Below the pieces are notes generated by a model. The model was not told the DNA's origin, ran no database searches, and was given only the letters and a program-made list of their open reading frames with translations. DNA of 64,000 bases, from positions 310,001 to 374,000 of the forward strand of contig NC_018020.1 in NCBI RefSeq assembly GCF_000266885.1. The letters are read 5' to 3'. The DNA is from Turneriella parva DSM 21527. Lineage in GTDB: Bacteria; Spirochaetota; Leptospiria; Turneriellales; Turneriellaceae. Below, one piece after another: positions 23,906-34,016 of the stretch. Each line of letters opens with the position of its first letter. Position 1 is the stretch's first letter. The position numbers were made by a program, and so were the translations under genes.

Positions 23906-26596
23906 TTATTTCTCTCCCGTGGGTATGCATCGGGGCAAAGTGAGTCTAAAGCAGGCCCCTCCGGTCGGCAGGTTCGATGCGGTGATAGATCCGCCATGCA
24001 ACTCAACGATTGCCTTCGCAATGGGTAACCCCAAGCCTGTACCTCCCGAATTCGCCTGAGCAGAACGCACGAATTTATCAAAAACGCTGTCGATGAGTTC
24101 GGGTGGCAGGCCGACACCATCATCTGATATGACAACCGTGAGATTCCCGGGTTCAGTAGCACTGCAGGTCAGTTGAATAGCAACACCGTTCTCATTATGC
24201 AATACAGAATTCACGACAATATTCATGATTGCCTGCTGCAACAGTGTATTGTCGCACTCGCAGGTAAAATCGTCACCCTGAAAGTCAACACTCAGGCTCG
24301 CGTTTCTGATTTCAGAACGCAGCCGTTCAGTCGCTTCAGTAATGGTATTGCGAAGATCGTAGCTCTGGCGATTGAGACGCATCTTGTTGGCTTCTATTCG
24401 ACTCATGTCGAGCAGGTTGCTGACCAGCACATTTAACTTTCGCGCTGCAATATCCACTTCGCTGAGCAATTCGCTCTGCACAGCGAAATTGTTTTCCGTC
24501 GATTTAAGCTGCATCGCCGAGACTGCCCCCAAAATTACAGCAATGGGAGTTCTCAGTTCATGCGAGATCGAATTCAAAATCGCCTCGTGCAGTTTTTCCG
24601 ATTCTTCGGCCACCCGCAGACGGCGGCGCTCCGAAGCAAGAAAATCTCTTTCAATCGTTATTGCTGCATGGTTGACAAACGCGAATAAAATCTCTTCTTT
24701 ATCGGGTGTCAGCCGAGCCTTTGCCGGCAAGCGTAGCCCCAGAACGCCCACAATGCCACCAGTCGAAATGAGCGGATAATACGTTGCAGCGGCGAGCGGC
24801 AGCGTATCGGTGTAGCGGCCGGCCGGTTTCTTGTGCTCAAACACCCAGAAGGCAACACTCGCCTCTTTCGCGCTGATGCGCCGGGTACTGGCGGCGGCTG
24901 GTTCAAGCGCCAGCTTGCCGCTCTTTTCGCGCAAATTTATCGAAACGCGGGCGCCGAAGAACTGTGCGATAAATTCGATGCAATTCTGCAAGGTTTCGTC
25001 GAGACTGGTTGAACGACTCAGCAGACGCGAGAAGCTATAGACCGCAGCGACCCGCTCTTCACGTGCCATGAGCGCACGCTCGCGCTGGCGCAGCCGCGCC
25101 ATCAGCGTACCCATGGCGAGGGCGACAGCAAAGTAGATGATGAGAGTCAGATAATCTTCGAGCTGAGCGACGTGCAGGGTATATTTGGGGGGAATAAAAA
25201 AGTAATCCCAGCCCAAGGCACTGATCGCCGCCGCAAGAACCAGTGGCCCACGCCCGACGAAAAGGCCGAGCACGATGACGACGGTGAGGTAGATGAGCGA
25301 AACCGCTGAATAGCCGATGGTCTCGAGAAACGGCATACAGATGAGCGTGGTGGCGCAGGTTGTGGCTATCGCAGCTAGATACTGCCTGCGCGAAGAAGTC
25401 AGATTCTGCAGAGACAAAAAATCTGCTGCAGACTTGCTGCGCACCGCCACACCAGCAGCGTGTATTTCGAGGTTTCCGCTCGATCTGACGAGCCGATCGA
25501 GAATCGAGCGGCCTGTCAGCCGCTGCCACAACGTATCGGGTGGCTTGCCCACGATCACCTGTGTAATGTTTTTCTGCCTTGCCAGCCGCAGAATGCCGGT
25601 GACAACATCAGTGTCTCGTACCGAAATGACTTCGGCGCCCAGCTCGCGCGCGAGGCTCATATTTTGAGCCAGAGATTTTTGCGCTTCAGATTTTAGGCTC
25701 GCCCCTGAGTCAATGTAGACGGCTATCCACCTTGCTTTAAGCTCGAACGCGCGCTGCCTGGCGAGGCGAATCAGGTTCTCGCCGTTCGCGCTGGGGCTGA
25801 CAGCTACGAGTATGCGCTCGGCAGTTTTCCAGGTTTCACCGATATTTTTCAGCGTACGGTAATGCTGCAGTTCGTTGTCGACAAAGCTCGCCGTAAAGTG
25901 CAACGCCATCTCTCGCAGTGCAGTCAGGTTTCCCTTGCGAAAAAAGTTATTGGCTGCCAGAACAGCCTTATCGGCCGCATAAATTTTACCTTCTTCAAGA
26001 CGCCTGATCAGCTCTTCGGGTACCAGATCGACCAGTTCAATATCAGAGGCCATGTCGACGAAACTGTCGGGCACTCGTTCTTGTACGTGCACGCTGGTAA
26101 TTGCTTCGACAGAATCGGCGACGCTTTCGAGGTGCTGCACGTTGAAGGCAGTCATCACATTGATTCCGGCGTCGAGCAGTTCCAGAATATCCTGATAGCG
26201 TTTTGGGTGCCGTGAACCGGGAGCGTTTGTGTGTGGCAATTCGTCGACAACGATCGTGTGCGGCTTTCTGCGCAGAGCGCCCTCGAGGTCAAACTCTTCA
26301 AGCAAAACATTCTGGTATGGCAGCGAAACCCGCGGTATAAGTTCAAGGTCTTCCATAAGCACCGCGGTGTCTTTTCTGCCGTGCGTTTCGACGAAACCGA
26401 GCACGACATCAACCCCCTCATCTTTGAGGCGGTGTGCCGCACGCAGCATTGCACACGTCTTGCCGACTCCGGCGGCCATGCCAAAGAAAATGCGCAGTCT
26501 ACCCCGCCGTTCGGTCTCGGTCTTGTTGACTGCCGAAAGAAGCAAATCGGCATCGGGTCGAAAATGGCCTTTGCGCTGATAAGACATGCCGATCAA
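23906..26596 (-). CDS. kdpD: Sensor histidine kinase KdpD
   Basis: An 896-aa protein with the full KdpD layout: N-terminal KdpD domain with Walker A GMAAGVGKT and VDELPHTNAPGSRH, a Usp-like domain (RILVAVSPSANGENLIRLAR), four membrane helices (about 400-500), a GAF-like region, the phosphoacceptor box SISHELRTP and an ATPase domain (ISDDGVGLPPE, GGTGLGLPIAKAIVELHGG). It senses K+ limitation and turgor at the inner membrane and phosphorylates KdpE. Start codon is TTG 26596 or ATG 26587, overlapping the kdpC end. The frame is intact, although its regulator and two of the pump genes it would control are broken. Confidence 0.95.
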   Translation of the reverse strand: MIGMSYQRKGHFRPDADLLLSAVNKTETERRGRLRIFFGMAAGVGKTCAMLRAAHRLKDEGVDVVLGFVETHGRKDTAVLMEDLELIPRVSLPYQNVLLEEFDLEGALRRKPHTIVVDELPHTNAPGSRHPKRYQDILELLDAGINVMTAFNVQHLESVADSVEAITSVHVQERVPDSFVDMASDIELVDLVPEELIRRLEEGKIYAADKAVLAANNFFRKGNLTALREMALHFTASFVDNELQHYRTLKNIGETWKTAERILVAVSPSANGENLIRLARQRAFELKARWIAVYIDSGASLKSEAQKSLAQNMSLARELGAEVISVRDTDVVTGILRLARQKNITQVIVGKPPDTLWQRLTGRSILDRLVRSSGNLEIHAAGVAVRSKSAADFLSLQNLTSSRRQYLAAIATTCATTLICMPFLETIGYSAVSLIYLTVVIVLGLFVGRGPLVLAAAISALGWDYFFIPPKYTLHVAQLEDYLTLIIYFAVALAMGTLMARLRQRERALMAREERVAAVYSFSRLLSRSTSLDETLQNCIEFIAQFFGARVSINLREKSGKLALEPAAASTRRISAKEASVAFWVFEHKKPAGRYTDTLPLAAATYYPLISTGGIVGVLGLRLPAKARLTPDKEEILFAFVNHAAITIERDFLASERRRLRVAEESEKLHEAILNSISHELRTPIAVILGAVSAMQLKSTENNFAVQSELLSEVDIAARKLNVLVSNLLDMSRIEANKMRLNRQSYDLRNTITEATERLRSEIRNASLSVDFQGDDFTCECDNTLLQQAIMNIVVNSVLHNENGVAIQLTCSATEPGNLTVVISDDGVGLPPELIDSVFDKFVRSAQANSGGTGLGLPIAKAIVELHGGSITASNLPTGGACFRLTLPRCIPTGEK

Positions 26597-27167
26597 AGTT
26601 TATCGAGGGCCAGGTTCAGCAATAGAACATTGATCCGCTCATCACCCAGAAACTGCCATTGAGGCCCCTCTGTCATGCTTGCAATCAGCGCGTAAAGCGA
26701 TGCCTTTCGTGCAAAGTCGAATTTTCGCTCCCGAGCTATGCGCTCAACCTGAAAGCGCGCCGCGCGCGGGCTGATATGCGGTCGAGCCCGCTCGCCGAAG
26801 CCAAAAGCAGCTCTGCCGGCGGCGCCTCGCCCGCTAAAGAAGCCGTCTTTTGCAGCGCGATTCGCTGCGCGTCGACCGACGCCTTCAAGTCGGCACTGGT
26901 CGGGCCCTTGTTCGACGCGCCCGAGGGCACTGTGCTGAAATCGCCGGCTGACGGCCGCGGCCAAAAATAATCTTCACCGCGAAAGCGCTGAGCGATAAGC
27001 GAAGAACCAATCGGTTCGCCTTTGTCGTTGCGCACGAGACTGCCATTGGCCGATTCAGCAAATGCGAGCTGCGCAATGCCGGTGACAAGCAGCGGGTAAA
27101 GCCCGCCACAGACGAGTGTCATGACGAGCAGCAATTTTGTTGCAATCAAAAATTCTGTGGGTTTCAT
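26593..27167 (-). pseudogene. kdpC: KdpC subunit of the K+ pump, frameshifted
   Basis: The N-terminal membrane helix (TKLLLVMTLVCGGLYPLLVTGIAQ) and the body (RFRGEDYFWPRPSAGDFSTVPSGASNKGP, then SASGLD) are in one frame. The expected continuation HISPRAARFQVERIARERKF, FLGDERINVLLLNLALD is in the next frame. One C is missing from a short C run near 26780: GAC CCG CAT would restore SGLDPHIS and give 191 residues, the usual KdpC length. As read, the C-terminal third of the protein would be lost. KdpC stabilises the KdpB-KdpA complex. It starts 20 bp after kdpB and has GGAGG upstream. Confidence 0.85.
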
Positions 27168-27186
27168 TAATCCTCCTTTTGCGCTT

Positions 27187-29385
27187 TCAAACCCAATGCA
27201 TCGCCGTGATCGCCATATCGATCAGCTTGATGCCGAGAAACGGAGTAATAAGGCCGCCGAGCCCATAAACCAGAAGGTTCTTGAGCACCACGCGATCGGC
27301 ACCCTCGGCGCGGTATTTCACGCCTTTGAGCGCAAGCGGCACAAGCGCGATGATGATCAGCGCATTAAAAATAACTGCGCTCAAGATTGCGCTTTCTGGC
27401 GATTGCAGCCCCATGATGTTGAGCGCCGCAAGCGGACCTGCCGCCGAAGTACTGGTGATGAGACCGTCTGCGGTTTCTGGCTTCCAGAGCGAAGTCGCAG
27501 CACCCGTGCTGAGCCCCTCGACTCCGCTCGGGATAAACTTCGTCGAAGCATAGAGTCCACCGAATAGCGCTGGCAAAATTGCGAAGTATTTCGAAACGTC
27601 ATTCGCAATGCTGAACGTCGTCAGCGCACCGCGAGTTATCAAAAGCTGTTTGCCGATTTCGACAATTTCGATGAGCTTAGTGGGATTACTATCGAGATCG
27701 AGCATGTTACCGGCCTCACGCGCCACTTGCGTGCCGCTGTTCATCGCTACACCCACGTCTGCCTGCGCCAGAGCGGGAGCATCGTTGGTGCCGTCACCGA
27801 TCATCGCAACAAGATGGCCTTTTGCCTGCTCATCACGAATACGCCTAAGCTTTGCTTCGGGTGTCGCCTGGGCAATAAAGTCGTCGACGCCGGCCTCAGC
27901 AGCAATGGCGGCGGCCGTCAGCGCATTGTCACCGGTGATCATTATGGTGCGTATGCCCATCTTACGCAGATCGGCAAAACGCTCTTGCAGCCCGCGTTTA
28001 ACTGTATCTTTGAGATGAATGACACCCAGAACCTGTTTGTTTTCAGCAACAACCAGCGGAGTGCCTCCCCGACGCGAGATGTCTTCGACAGTACGCCCGA
28101 TTTCGACAGGGTATACTCCGCCGCGCGACAACACAAGGGCGCGCACGGCTTCGGCTGCCCCTTTGCGTATTATGCGCTCAGGGTTAGCCTCGGTCATCGG
28201 TATGTCGATGCCGCTAAGACGGGTCACGGCGCTAAAAGGTACAAAGTTGCCGTGCTGCGCGAGCAGTTCGCGTCCCCGTAAGTTAAATTTTTCTTTGGCG
28301 AGCACAACCACCGAGCGTCCCTCGGGGGTTTCGTCTGCGAGCGATGCAAGCTGTGCCGCATCTGCCAACCGCCAGACATCGACTCCCGTGGCCGGTATGA
28401 ACTCTGACGCCATGCGATTGCCAAGGGTGATCGTGCCGGTCTTGTCGAGCAACAGAACGTCGATGTCACCGGCAGCCTCAATCGCCCTGCCCGATGTCGC
28501 AAGCACATTGGCTCGCATGAGCCTGCCCATGCCACTGATACCGATCGCCGAAAGCAGACCTCCAATCGTCGTTGGTATGAGGCACACGAGCAGCGCTATC
28601 AGCAAGGGTATCGACGTTGCCTCGCTGGCACCCGCAATGCCGCCTTGAGCCTCGCTAAAGCGCGCGTAAGGCAAGATCGCCACGACCGCAAGCAAAAAGA
28701 CGATCGAAAGAATCGAGAGCAGAATCGTCAGAGCAATTTCGTTGGGAGTTTTCGCCCTTATTGCACCCTCAATGAGCGATATCATTTTGTCGAGAAACGA
28801 GTGCCCGGGTTCGGCAGTGATGCGTATCTCAATGCGGTCGCTGATCACTCTGGTGCCGCCCGTTACAGCCGATCGGTCGCCACCTGACTCACGAATGACG
28901 GGAGCTGACTCGCCGGTAATCGCACTCTCATCGACTGAAGCGATACCACTGATAACTTCACCGTCGCCTGGAACCTGGTCGCCCGCCTCACAGACGACAA
29001 CCATACCTCGCGTGAGTTCACCTGCCGGAATTTTCTGTTCTGCGCCGTTTACCAAAACACGCGCCATGGTGTGCGTCTTTGCCTGCCTCAGGGCGTCGGC
29101 ACGCGCCTTACCGCGCCCTTCGGCGATCGCCTCGGCGAAGTTGGCAAAAAATGTCGTGAAATAAAGCCAAAGGGTAATCTGTGCGGTGAAGCCCGAGCTT
29201 CTGCCCTGAAGCATGTCGCGCAGCAAAAGGCCCGTACAGAACAGCGCACCAACGGTAACCATAAAGATGACAGGGTTCTTCATCTGCACGGCAGGATGAA
29301 ATTTTCTCAACGCAGACCAGAGGGCAGATTGGATTACCTGGCCCGTAAAAATGCCCTTTTTATTTTTTTGAATTCGTGCAACCAT
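27187..29385 (-). CDS. kdpB: K+-transporting P-type ATPase subunit KdpB
   Basis: A 732-aa protein starting at ATG 29385, with AGGAGG five bases upstream and the kdpA stop 12 bp before. P-type ATPase motifs are complete: ITGESAPV, the phosphorylation site [35 protein letters not shown]. Membrane helices lie near the N-terminus, before and after the cytoplasmic domains, with the KdpB-typical [11 protein letters not shown]. It hydrolyses ATP to drive K+ import through KdpA. The frame is intact, unlike kdpA and kdpC on either side. C-terminal part [19 protein letters not shown] is slightly longer than usual. Confidence 0.95.
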   Translation of the reverse strand: MVARIQKNKKGIFTGQVIQSALWSALRKFHPAVQMKNPVIFMVTVGALFCTGLLLRDMLQGRSSGFTAQITLWLYFTTFFANFAEAIAEGRGKARADALRQAKTHTMARVLVNGAEQKIPAGELTRGMVVVCEAGDQVPGDGEVISGIASVDESAITGESAPVIRESGGDRSAVTGGTRVISDRIEIRITAEPGHSFLDKMISLIEGAIRAKTPNEIALTILLSILSIVFLLAVVAILPYARFSEAQGGIAGASEATSIPLLIALLVCLIPTTIGGLLSAIGISGMGRLMRANVLATSGRAIEAAGDIDVLLLDKTGTITLGNRMASEFIPATGVDVWRLADAAQLASLADETPEGRSVVVLAKEKFNLRGRELLAQHGNFVPFSAVTRLSGIDIPMTEANPERIIRKGAAEAVRALVLSRGGVYPVEIGRTVEDISRRGGTPLVVAENKQVLGVIHLKDTVKRGLQERFADLRKMGIRTIMITGDNALTAAAIAAEAGVDDFIAQATPEAKLRRIRDEQAKGHLVAMIGDGTNDAPALAQADVGVAMNSGTQVAREAGNMLDLDSNPTKLIEIVEIGKQLLITRGALTTFSIANDVSKYFAILPALFGGLYASTKFIPSGVEGLSTGAATSLWKPETADGLITSTSAAGPLAALNIMGLQSPESAILSAVIFNALIIIALVPLALKGVKYRAEGADRVVLKNLLVYGLGGLITPFLGIKLIDMAITAMHWV

Positions 29386-29396
29386 GAGAGTCCTCC

Positions 29397-31175
29397 TCAA
29401 ACCAGACGCCCGGCCGGCGCCAGAAGATGTTCGATAATCGGCCCGAGCGAAAGCGCCGGAAAGAACGTGAGACCTCCGACTAAGACAATTTCACCGACAA
29501 GAAGCGTGATAAATACAGAAGTGTCGGTGCGAAAAGTGCCCGCAGACTGCGGCGCAATTTTTTTGACGGCCATGCTGCCTGCAATAGCCAGAACCGGCAG
29601 AATCACCGCGAACCGCCCGACAAGCATCGCAATCGCCAGCACAGTATTAAAAGAGTTGGTGTTGGCATTGAGTCCGGCAAAGGCACTGCCATTGTTGCCG
29701 GCCGCCGAAGAGAAAGCGTACAGAATTTCTGACAAACCATGCGGGCCTTTGTTGTTGAGACTCGTGAGCGCCGCCGGCGAGATTCAGGCGATGGCTGACC
29801 CGATGAGAATCACCGCCGATGGCGCAACGATCGCGAGCATTGCCAGCTTAACTTCACGCGCCTCAATTTTCTTTCCGAGATATTCGGGGGTGCGCCCTAC
29901 CATCAGCCCTGCAAGAAATACCGTGATGATCACGTGCGTCAGCATACCATAAAGGCCTGCCCCCACTCCACCGAAGATGATTTCGCCCAACATGATATTG
30001 ATCATTGCTATCATTCCGGGCAGAGCCTGAAAACTGTCGTGCATTGCGTTAACCGAACCATTTGACGCCGCGCTCGTCGCCGCGCCCCAAAGCACGCTGT
30101 TAGTCAGTCCAAAACGGAGTTCTTTGCCTTCGAAGTTTGCTAAACCAGCAAAAGACGGATTTCCCCTGTATTCGAAGTAGAGCATCACTGCAAACCCGGC
30201 CAGAAATATTACGAACATGGCTGTCAGCACAGCGTAAGCATGCTTTTTCGCGCGAATCATCTCGCCAAACATCGCAACGCAGGCCACCGGAAGCAATAGA
30301 ATTGCGAGCATCTGCAGAAAATTACTGAGCGGTGTAGGGTTTTCAAACGGATGCGCGCTGTTAACGCCAAAGAAACCGCCGCCATTCGTGCCCAGCTGCT
30401 TAATCGCAATCTGCGACGCCGCAGGCCCCAATGGAATCAACTGTGTTCTGGCGTCTGCCGCCAAAGGCGACGCGTCGACAGGTGTCTGCTTGCCGGTAGC
30501 GGTATGCCTGGCGACTTCAGATAATGCTTTTTGGTGGTATTCGACCGTCGCCACCTCTTGGTACGCACCAAAACTCTGCACAACTCCCTGAGACGTGAGG
30601 GCTACGGCGAAGATAACAGAAAACGGCAGCAATACATAGAGTATCGCACGAGTCAGGTCGACCCAAAAATTTCCCAGTAACTCAGAACCCTTGCCGGCGA
30701 GACCTCTGGTAAGTGCGAGCAATACTGTAAATCCAGTTGCGGCCGAGACAAAGTTCTGCACGTTTAGCCCCAGCAACTGCACGAGATAACTTAGGGTGCT
30801 TTCACCAGAATATGCCTGCCAATTCGTATTGGTCATGAAGCTGACTGCCGTGTTAAGTGCCAACAGCAGAGGCACATCGGGCAGTTTCTGCGGGTTGAGC
30901 GGCAGGTGCGACTGCCACAGCTGCAGGGCAAAGACGACCAAGAACCCGACCATGTTGAAAACCAACAGTGCAGAGGAGTACTGTTTCGCGTTCATGCCAG
31001 ATTCTGCATGGATACCCGAAATCTGCCAGATCAACCTTTCACACGGCGCCAATGCGGGTGTAAGCCAGGTACGGTCGCCCTGAAACACGCGCGACATATA
31101 CCGGCCAATGAACGGTGCCGATATGAGCAGCACCGCGAAGTAGACCAATATCTGCAAAATGTCTATTGGGTTCAT
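29397..31175 (-). pseudogene. kdpA: KdpA channel subunit, interrupted by an in-frame TGA
   Basis: The KdpA pore protein has its selectivity-loop regions visible (NTNWQAYSGESTLSY, QLGTNGGGFFGVNSAHPFENPTP, AASNGSVNAMHDSF). After ILIGSAIA the frame meets TGA at 29784-29786 and then continues in the same frame with [38 protein letters not shown], the expected fourth repeat, up to the stop at 29397. The total is 593 codons including the TGA. A single-base nonsense change explains this. As read, the C-terminal part with the fourth pore loop would be lost, or made only by reinitiation at the ATG at 29735 in frame. It follows kdpF by 13 bp. Confidence 0.88.
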
Positions 31176-31188
31176 ATTCAGATATTCC

Positions 31189-31278
31189 TCAGAACATTTC
31201 GGGCCACACGACGGTGAACGAGAGATACAGAAGCAACGCGACTGCCGTAATTGCTGCGAACACGAGTTCGGTTTCCAA
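31189..31278 (-). CDS. kdpF: KdpF small membrane subunit
   Basis: A 29-aa protein with one membrane helix (LVFAAITAVALLLYLSFTVVW) directly before kdpA. It starts with TTG 31278, preceded by GGGAG at the right distance, and stops with TGA. Length, topology and position match KdpF, which stabilises the KdpABC complex. It is the first gene of kdpFABCDE; the promoter should lie in 31279-31400, but I could not pick -35/-10 boxes with confidence. Confidence 0.85.
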   Translation of the reverse strand: METELVFAAITAVALLLYLSFTVVWPEMF

Positions 31279-31513
31279 ATTTACTCCCTGAGAACTGCCG
31301 CAGGCCGTTGCAGGCCGTGAGGCTCCGTTCTCTGCCTATGAATATGCCGCGACGGGTTCAGTTCGCACGCATAAAAGCCGTTAACAAAACCCAACAACGT
31401 GTATAAAATCTGCTAAGGTACTGGCGAAATGTACCCGAAACACGGTTCACGATGTTATTGACAGTACCTGCCGCTTGTGTGAAGTCAGTGCCCGCAACAA
31501 ACGGGAGGCCAAT
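31279..31513. promoter_or_regulatory. Divergent control region between kdpF and the porin gene
   Basis: 235 bp hold no gene. The direct pair GCAGGCCGT/GCAGGCCGT at about 31302-31318 and a TTGACA at about 31463 (plus strand, towards the porin) are the only visible signals; no good -10 box was found for either side. If KdpE were functional its sites would be expected here. Confidence 0.4.
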
Positions 31514-32645
31514 ATGCTGCATAGACTTCGAGTACCTTGTGTGGTTGCAATAATGGGATGCGCGGCTCTCGCAGCCCAACCGGCAGCGACGACTGAGCTT
31601 AAACAAACGGATTCGGTTGTTCAGCCCTCTGCCGCACCGGCGCTCAAGGCCGGGTTTTACGTTGACACGTATTTTGCGGCGAGCGCATTCAGGCCTGCGA
31701 CGAGCGACCGGCAATACCTCACGCAGCTTGCGCGTGACCGCGAGTTCAACATCAATCTTGCACACCTCGAAGCTTCGGTCGAAGACAAACGGGACGAGGC
31801 CGCGTTGCGGTGCAGTTTGGCACCTCGGTAAACGCGAATTATCAGTTCGAAACAACTTCGGGCAAATACTCGAATCAACTTTCGCACCGAAATCTGCAAG
31901 AGGCCTATGTGGGTTACCGGTTATTCGAAAAATCTGGCTTGACGCCGGTATTTTTTTCGGTCACATTGGCGTTGAAAGCTGGCTGTCGCACAACAATATG
32001 AACTATAGCCGTGCGCTGATGGCCGACAATACCCCCTATTACTCCACCGGTGCAAGACTGTCTTACGAAGTGACCGCGAAGCTCAATCTGCAGCTTCATC
32101 TTCTCAATGGCTGGCAGGTCATTACCCCGACTAATCGGGACAAGAGTCTCGGCACACAAATCAGCTATGAAATTTTTAAAGACCTGAAAGTTGTGCATAA
32201 CACTTTTGCGGGCAATGTCGCACCCGATGACGCGACCACCCAGTACCGGTTCTACAGTAATCTGATACTGCAATACTCACCATTTCGAATTCTGCAATTC
32301 GCGCTCTCAGCAGATGCCGGCGCGCAGAAGAATGCCGCAAATAACGGCTATCGCCACTGGTATACCGGCGCTTTGCACGCACGGTATCTCATTACCGATC
32401 ATATGAACGCAGCGTCGCGCGTCGAATACTTGCTCGATAGAGACCAGGTTCTGCTCAACACCGCAACACAAAACGGCTTTCAGGTAGCCGGATTCACCAC
32501 GAACCTGAACTATCAACCTGTGGAGTATTATCTGCTGAGGTTAGAGTACCGAAATTTTTTCAGTAAAGACAGCATCTTCCAGCACAGCGACGGCGCACGG
32601 GCACAAGAACACCTCTTCACGGCGGCAATGAATCTGAAAATCTGA
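31514..32645 (+). pseudogene. Outer-membrane beta-barrel porin (BBP2-like), two frameshifts
   Basis: Starts at ATG 31514 with GGGAGG upstream; signal peptide MLHRLRVPCVVAIMGCAALAAQ. The barrel pattern (GFYVDTYFAASAF, FNINLAHLEASVEDKR, GRLSYEV-like strands, LLNGWQVITP, LEYRNFFSKDSIF) resembles the OmpL-like BBP2 porins. The reading frame changes twice: at about 31800, where one C is missing between RDEA and RVAVQFGTSVNANYQF, and at the A run 31928-31932, where one A is missing between RLFEK and IWLDAGIFFGHIGVES. With both restored it has 377 residues. It is divergent from kdpF. As read it would be non-functional. Confidence 0.8.
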
Positions 32646-32668
32646 CTCGCAGTTCTCTGAAAAAGCAG

Positions 32669-32742
32669 CCGGTGAGCAGGCCTCCGAAACCGCAAAAGCG
32701 AAAAGCAGCAAAGTCGCTTGCGTAGCCAGCGACTACGCGCTT
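32669..32742. repeat. Half copy of the 15709-15848 palindrome
   Basis: The sequence from AGCAGGC, through CCGCAAAAGCGAAAAGCAGC and AAGTCGCTTGCG, to CGCGCTTTATCAG matches the left half of the 15.7-kb element almost base by base, but the inner hairpin is AGTCGCTTGCGTAGCCAGCGACT (imperfect) and the right half is absent. It abuts the hisS stop codon, again a gene 3' end. Confidence 0.75.
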
Positions 32743-32744
32743 TA

Positions 32745-34016
32745 TCAGATTTGCTCGAGCGTTAGCTTCTGCTGTTCGCCCGTCGCGAGGGTCTTGACCG
32801 AATATACCGAGCTCGCGACTTCATCTTCACCCAAAATTATCACCCGCGCAATCTGCTTTTTTTCGGCCTCTTGAATCTGCTTGCCTAGTTTTGCTGCGCC
32901 GAGCGAAACTTCGCAGGTTTTGCCCCGTTGCCTCAGCTGCGACGCCAGTTTAAGCGCGTGAGCAGCGAGTTTTTCGTCGAGCAGCGCGATATAAAGTTCT
33001 ACCTGGCGCGGCTGGTCGTTTAGCAATCGGTGGGTGCGCAGAAAATCTTCAAGCGTGACATCGCCCATTCCGAAGCCGACCGCGTTCAGCGTCTCTTTGC
33101 CGAATGCGCCGACAAGATTGTTGTAGCGACCGCCACCGAAAAGCGACCTGCGGTTTTCAGGGTGCGTATCGAACACCTCGAAAACCATACCGGTATAATA
33201 GTCAAAGCCGCGCACAACCGCAGGGTCGTATTCAATGTAATTGCCGAGACCAAGATTCTCCAACGCCTGCATGAGTTCAACGATGTAAGACGCGCCACCC
33301 AGTTGCGGCCTGGCTTTCAGGTAATCGATTTTGTCATTCAGAAAAAGGTCGAGATTTGCCCTCTGCCCCGCCGAGACGCCCTCAGCTTCAAGCATCGCGG
33401 CGTATGCTTCGGGCTTCACTTTAGCGCGCTTATCCATCATGCGCGCGACGTTCGCCCATTTATCTTGCGGCAGCTGCAGTTCATCGCCCAGCACGCCATT
33501 CAAGATGGCGCGGTGTGAGAGATAGATTTTAAAGTGCGCGTCGCTTGCGCCGTAGCCGCGCAGCAAATCGACCGCGAGCTGCAACAGCTCAAGATCGGCA
33601 AGTTGTTCTGATGCTGCACCGAAGATATCGCAATTCAGCTGCCAGTGCTCCCTGAGGCGACCTTTGCCCGGCTGCTCGTAACGCCAGACGTTGGGTATCG
33701 AATACCAGCGTATCGGCTTTGGCGTTTGCTGAAAACGCTGCGCCACCATTCGCGCGACCGTCGGTGTCATCTCGGGTCGAATTGCCACGAGGCGGTCGCC
33801 GCGGTCTTTGAACGAATAAATCTGCTGGCCGACAATTTCTTCTGAGGTTTTGGCGAGATACAGATCGACTGGTTCGACGATCGGAGCGTCAATCTGGTCA
33901 AAACCATACGACCGCACCACCCGGTGCATGACTGAAAACATCGCTTCACGAAAGCGCATGTCTTCGGGAAAAAAGTCACGCGTGCCCTTATAGGGTTGTG
34001 TCGAGAGCTGTGCCAT
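32745..34016 (-). CDS. hisS: Histidyl-tRNA synthetase
   Basis: A 423-aa class II aminoacyl-tRNA synthetase. It starts with KGTRDFFPEDMRFRE (motif 1 region), has motif 2 with IRPEMTPTVARM and WRYEQPGKGRLREHWQLNCDIFG, the histidine-A loop VRGFDYYTGMVFEVFD, GGGRYNNLVGAFG (motif 3 region) and a C-terminal anticodon-binding domain (VELYIALLDEK, CEVSLGAAKLGKQIQEAEKK). The enzyme charges tRNA-His in the cytoplasm. Its ATG overlaps the stop of the epimerase gene by one base, so the two are coupled. Confidence 0.97.
   Translation of the reverse strand: MAQLSTQPYKGTRDFFPEDMRFREAMFSVMHRVVRSYGFDQIDAPIVEPVDLYLAKTSEEIVGQQIYSFKDRGDRLVAIRPEMTPTVARMVAQRFQQTPKPIRWYSIPNVWRYEQPGKGRLREHWQLNCDIFGAASEQLADLELLQLAVDLLRGYGASDAHFKIYLSHRAILNGVLGDELQLPQDKWANVARMMDKRAKVKPEAYAAMLEAEGVSAGQRANLDLFLNDKIDYLKARPQLGGASYIVELMQALENLGLGNYIEYDPAVVRGFDYYTGMVFEVFDTHPENRRSLFGGGRYNNLVGAFGKETLNAVGFGMGDVTLEDFLRTHRLLNDQPRQVELYIALLDEKLAAHALKLASQLRQRGKTCEVSLGAAKLGKQIQEAEKKQIARVIILGEDEVASSVYSVKTLATGEQQKLTLEQI

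Noticed and set aside
29784-29786. Selenocysteine or recoded TGA in kdpA
   Set aside because: The codon lies in a linker not known to need Sec, no SECIS-like hairpin is visible after it, and neighbouring kdp genes are also damaged.
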